Notes under the pieces: generated by a model | Told to the model about the DNA's origin: nothing | The model's input: the letters and a program-made list of their open reading frames with translations, nothing else | The model's database searches: none | Source: Candidatus Aegiribacteria sp. | Lineage (GTDB): Bacteria; Fermentibacterota; Fermentibacteria; Fermentibacterales; Fermentibacteraceae | Length of the DNA stretch: 16,287 nucleotides | Assembly (NCBI GenBank): GCA_021107345.1 | Contig: JAIOSX010000069.1 | Coordinates: 1-16,287 of the forward strand | Direction of reading: 5' to 3' | Shown here: positions 13,936 through 16,287 of the stretch, piece after piece | Numbering within the stretch: the first letter of the stretch is position 1 | Layout of the letters: each line of letters opens with the position of its first letter | Position numbers and translations under genes: made by a program

Positions 13936-15158
13936 TCAACTCCCTTTTTCAGCCATGCCTTTATTTTATGTTTGAAAAGCTCCTTCTGTTCAAGTCTTCC
14001 AATTGCCTGGTAAATAGATTCTTCGGGTATTGTAAGAGCAAAACGGATATATCCTTCACCGTATGTGCCGAATCCGCTTCCGGGTGTAACCACAATCCCG
14101 GTATGAGCTATGAGCTTGCGGGCAAATCGCATGGATTGAGTACCCTTGGGAAGCTTAACCCAGACGTAAAAGGTACCCGGTGATTCGCAGACATCCCAGT
14201 CGAGTTTTCTAAGCCCCGATACAAGAACTTCCCTGCGCCTGCTGTAAATATCGAAGTAGCCGGAGGTGTTGGAGTACAGAGCTTTTTCAGCAGCCTTCTG
14301 AACCACAGTGAATACTCCGGAATCGATATTCTCTTTGGCACCCATGAAGGTCTGACCAAGATTCCTGCCACCAGCCACGAACCCGACTCTCCATCCGGTC
14401 ATGTTGAATGTTTTGGAAAGGCTGTGAAACTCAAGGCATACATCTTCAGCGCCCGGTATTTGAAGGAACGATACCGGAGGCTTTCCGTCGAATCTTATAT
14501 GACTGTAGGAGTTATCACTGACTATCAGGACATCTTCCCGCCTTGCCCATTCCACTATTTCCTTCATCTGATCAAGCGTGAGGACAGCTCCGGTGGGATT
14601 ATTGGGATAGTTGAGAAAAATCAGCCTGACGCTGTCGATTACTTCCTTTGCAAAGGATTTAAGATCAGGTACAAACGCGTTTTCCCTTAGCAGTGGAAGA
14701 TCAACGGGAATTGCATCTGCCAGTATGGCCGACGCCCTGTATACAGGATATCCTGGATTGGGAACAAGTACGATATCTCCGGGATTGCAGAAGATGATCG
14801 GAACATGGGCGATGCCCTCCTTGGTTCCGATGACGGCTCCCACATCCATCCCTTCATCAATCGACACACCGAACTGCTCTCTCATCCAGTTCCTCGCCGC
14901 ACTAAGGAAAAACTCACTTCCGGCACCCTTTGGATATCTATGATATGAAGGTACGGCAACAGCTTCCCGGGCTTCCTTCACAATGTCTGAAGGTGTAGGT
15001 AAATCAGGGTCACCGATACCAAAATCGATAAGCTCCATGCCCTTCCTCAAAGCGACTTCCTTCTGTCTGTCTATCTGCGCAAACAGGTACGGCGGAAGCA
15101 TACTTACCCGTTCGGATGCGGAAATGACAACCCGCTTCCCTTTTTTATTCTCTTTCAA
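13932..15158 (-). CDS. dapL: LL-diaminopimelate aminotransferase-type PLP enzyme
   Basis: Fold-type I aminotransferase, best matched to DapL, which converts tetrahydrodipicolinate directly to LL-diaminopimelate for lysine and peptidoglycan. The 408-residue protein opens with RVSMLPPYLFAQID and has DFGIGDPDLPTPSDIV (45-60), GTKEGIAHVP (111-120), PNPGYPVYRAS (133-143), NYPNNPTGAV (173-182), VSDNSY (213-218), EFHSLSKTFNMTGWRVGF with the PLP lysine K249 (243-260), ENIDSGVFTVVQKAA (276-290), and R382 for the substrate carboxylate. The PPYLFAQI, GTKEG and SLSKTFNMTGWR blocks favour DapL over a plain aspartate aminotransferase. The start is TTG at 15158, with GAAGAGG 5 bases upstream; no in-frame ATG exists upstream before a TGA. 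It heads the minus-strand run. Confidence 0.87.
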   Translation of the reverse strand: MKENKKGKRVVISASERVSMLPPYLFAQIDRQKEVALRKGMELIDFGIGDPDLPTPSDIVKEAREAVAVPSYHRYPKGAGSEFFLSAARNWMREQFGVSIDEGMDVGAVIGTKEGIAHVPIIFCNPGDIVLVPNPGYPVYRASAILADAIPVDLPLLRENAFVPDLKSFAKEVIDSVRLIFLNYPNNPTGAVLTLDQMKEIVEWARREDVLIVSDNSYSHIRFDGKPPVSFLQIPGAEDVCLEFHSLSKTFNMTGWRVGFVAGGRNLGQTFMGAKENIDSGVFTVVQKAAEKALYSNTSGYFDIYSRRREVLVSGLRKLDWDVCESPGTFYVWVKLPKGTQSMRFARKLIAHTGIVVTPGSGFGTYGEGYIRFALTIPEESIYQAIGRLEQKELFKHKIKAWLKKGVE

Positions 15159-15163
15159 ATCAA

Positions 15164-15170
15164 CCTCTTC
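15164..15170 (-). promoter_or_regulatory. Ribosome binding site of dapL (GAAGAGG)
   Basis: GAAGAGG on the minus strand, 5 bases before the TTG start at 15158. The frame upstream is open only to a TGA about 39 bases away, with no ATG or GTG start in it, so the TTG is the best start. Confidence 0.65.
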
Positions 15171-15184
15171 CAGAATAGCCGGTT

Positions 15185-15220
15185 CCTGAAATACATATCA
15201 AATCTATTCAGGTTAATATA
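15185..15220 (-). promoter_or_regulatory. Possible promoter/operator region of the dapL-led gene run
   Basis: A -10-like TATATT (minus strand, 15220-15215; five of six matches to TATAAT) has no good -35 partner. Just downstream is an inverted repeat CCTGAA...TTCAGG (15212-15207 and 15190-15185) with a 16-base A/T-rich centre. The layout suits a promoter with an overlapping operator, about 30-60 bases before the dapL start. No regulator can be named. Confidence 0.25.
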
Positions 15221-15431
15221 TGAACTTATTGCTCTCATCGTAAGACCTTGAATACAGTTCTTTTATCTGGAAATCATCTTTAATCCTCGGACAACGCAGT
15301 TTCAGAGATGTCGCAGGATTTGATGATACATGTATTCATGAAATGTTGAAAGATCGATAGCATACTTGTCAGGAAAGGGTTTCCCTACTCGTCGATTATT
15401 CGGCTGACGGATGTATATTATTCCATTCCCC

Positions 15432-15460
15432 TTGACTTTACGTCCATGTAATACTAAACT
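15432..15460 (+). promoter_or_regulatory. Candidate sigma-70-type promoter for the plus-strand gene
   Basis: TTGACT (15432-15437; five of six to TTGACA) is followed after 17 bases by TAAACT (15455-15460; four of six to TATAAT). It would leave a leader of about 160 bases before the ATG at 15628. This rests on consensus matching alone, and the sigma factor of this organism may prefer other sequences. Confidence 0.35.
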
Positions 15461-15613
15461 GAAAATACAGACATAAATACAGCAGCATCATAATATTAAG
15501 CGTGTAAGATCGAATTGAGATAGATTCTTCAGTACCACCCATGTCATATGAAAGGACAATATTATGGCACCCACCCCGACAGCATAAATGTCCGCATCGG
15601 CTGGATCAGGTTT

Positions 15614-15619
15614 GAGGAG
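15614..15619 (+). promoter_or_regulatory. Ribosome binding site of the secreted FG-GAP protein gene (GAGGAG)
   Basis: GAGGAG, 8 bases before the ATG at 15628. It supports the start that encodes the signal peptide rather than the ATG at 15635 in the repeat frame, which would sit 15 bases away. Confidence 0.7.
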
Positions 15620-15627
15620 TCGGCACA

Positions 15628-16287
15628 ATGAAGAATGTATTCGGAATTAACAGTATTATACTTCTGTTGTTACTGTTATACCCACTGTTCTGTTCTTATC
15701 GCAGGCGTTTCATTCCAGATAGACTGGTCCGGTGGTCCCGGAGTAACCGGCCCTGTTCCTTATTGGTTAAACACTTTCTCAAGCCAGACTCAGACTTCAT
15801 GGACAGTCATTCCCAGTAAGCTGATTCTGGGTATTTCTAAAATCAGCCATACGATTAACTCAAATCTGGGCGGATGTCATTACGCGTTTCCGGCAGATAT
15901 GGACGGTGACGGTGATGTGGATGTTCTGGCGCAGGGAGATTATTCGACAACTTTATACAAGGTAGCCTGGTTTGAGAACGACGGCAGCGGGGGGGGGTGG
16001 GATATTCATATAGTCAGTGAAAACTATCCGAAAATCTGGTGCGCCTACCCCGGTGATATTGATTCTGACGGGGATATGGATGTGTTGGGAGCCAATAGCG
16101 CTTTCTTGTATAGAGGCGTTGAATGGTGGCGCAACGAAGATGGATCCGGAGACAGCTGGACAAGGTTCTACGTTGATGATCAGTATGGTGATCCGAATTT
16201 CGTATGTTGTGCTGACATTAATAACAATGACACACTTGAGGTAGTCGCGCCATCTGATATAAGCCCTTACCAGATCGCCTGGTGGGA
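15628..16287 (+). CDS. Secreted FG-GAP/VCBS repeat protein, N-terminal part, with apparent +1 frameshift (cut by window edge)
   Basis: The ATG at 15628 gives a classic signal peptide (MKNVFGIN, then an I/L-rich core LLLLLLYPLF), but that frame stops at 15819. The mature protein lies in the +1 frame, open from 15635 to the window end: FQIDWSGGPGVTGPVPYW near 15710, then repeats with calcium-binding-like loops DMDGDGDVD (15896-15922), DIDSDGDMD (16055-16081) and the degenerate DINNNDTLE (16214-16240). These loops start exactly 159 bases (53 residues) apart and are separated by tryptophan-rich VAWFENDGSG and VEWWRNEDGSG blocks. This is the beta-propeller pattern of FG-GAP/VCBS exported proteins. 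Removing one base near 15696-15697 would join the frames as LFCS-IAGVSFQIDW. It could be a sequencing error, a pseudogene or recoding. Function is unknown, probably cell surface or secreted. Confidence 0.75.

Larger units (their letters stand above)
15159..15627. other. Divergent intergenic region, no gene seen
   Basis: About 470 A/T-rich bases between the dapL start and the plus-strand secreted-protein gene. I see only weak promoter candidates for both sides and a small inverted repeat near dapL. Short frames in it, such as an ATG at 15541 giving 24 codons, have no ribosome binding site. No tRNA cloverleaf, terminator hairpin with T-tract, or repeat array was found. Confidence 0.7.

Noticed and set aside
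15326..15335. Palindrome ATACATGTAT
   Set aside because: Ten bases of A/T-rich palindrome are expected by chance in a region like this, and nothing around it suggests an operator.
15370..15386. Imperfect inverted repeat AGGAAA-GG-GTTTCCCT
   Set aside because: Too short and imperfect for a terminator, with no following T-tract, and placed in a divergent region where no terminator is expected.
15541..15615. 24-codon frame in the intergenic region
   Set aside because: No ribosome binding site, no recognisable sequence, and it runs into the leader of the next gene.
15628..15819. 63-residue protein as an independent small gene
   Set aside because: Only its first 23 or so residues (the signal peptide) look protein-like; the rest is the wrong frame of the FG-GAP protein, so it is better read as the 5' part of a frameshifted gene.
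16017..16244. 75-codon plus-strand open frame
   Set aside because: Wrong frame within the FG-GAP repeat region; the repeat frame is open across it and shows the regular D-x-D loops.
1..16287. Search for CRISPR arrays, tRNA genes, insertion sequences and defence modules
   Set aside because: No spaced direct repeats, cloverleaf-like sequences, transposase motifs or defence-type domains were seen; nearly all sequence is explained by conserved metabolic genes.

Overview
The window is almost entirely one minus-strand run of bacterial housekeeping genes, read from 15158 down to 1. A divergent plus-strand gene for a secreted repeat protein is cut off by the right edge, and the first minus-strand gene at the left edge is also cut. 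I found no tRNA, rRNA, CRISPR array, insertion sequence or phage gene. 

Organism (inference): a Gram-negative-like bacterium of the FCB superphylum or a neighbouring candidate phylum, for example a Fermentibacterota-like lineage. Pointers are the aminotransferase route to diaminopimelate (dapL), an archaeal-type phosphoglycerate mutase (apgM), the folB-folK-deoxynucleoside kinase-panC-panD order, an RsfS/LytR_C pair, and a secreted FG-GAP/VCBS protein with D-x-D-G-D-G-type loops. Base composition looks close to half G+C by eye; I did not compute it. 

Layout, in direction of transcription: dapL (15158-13932), folB, folK, a deoxynucleoside kinase, panC, panD, a short glmU-like uridylyltransferase, a HIT hydrolase, a membrane-anchored LytR_C protein, rsfS, argS, a PfkB-family sugar kinase, purM, apgM, mnmA, nadA, a class-I glutamine-amidotransferase-like C26 hydrolase, a class I mannose-6-phosphate isomerase, and a mannose-1-phosphate guanylyltransferase that runs off the left edge. 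Most junctions are ATGA or TAATG overlaps or gaps under about 40 bases, so the run reads as one or a few long co-transcribed units with translational coupling. No internal terminator was seen. 

The genes supply building blocks and cofactors: lysine/peptidoglycan (dapL), folate (folB, folK), CoA (panC, panD), NAD (nadA), purines (purM), dNTP salvage, UDP-GlcNAc (glmU-like), GDP-mannose (manA, manC), glycolysis (apgM) and translation (argS, rsfS, mnmA). 

Bases 15159-15627 form the only long non-coding stretch: a divergent intergenic region with a weak candidate promoter on each side and a small inverted repeat upstream of dapL. The plus-strand gene begins with a clear ribosome binding site and signal peptide in one frame, but its FG-GAP repeats lie in the +1 frame, so it carries an apparent one-base frameshift. 

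The points most worth checking are that frameshift, the glmU-like gene that lacks its acetyltransferase half, and a probable CTG start codon for the deoxynucleoside kinase. I see no convincing new defence or mobile system here.
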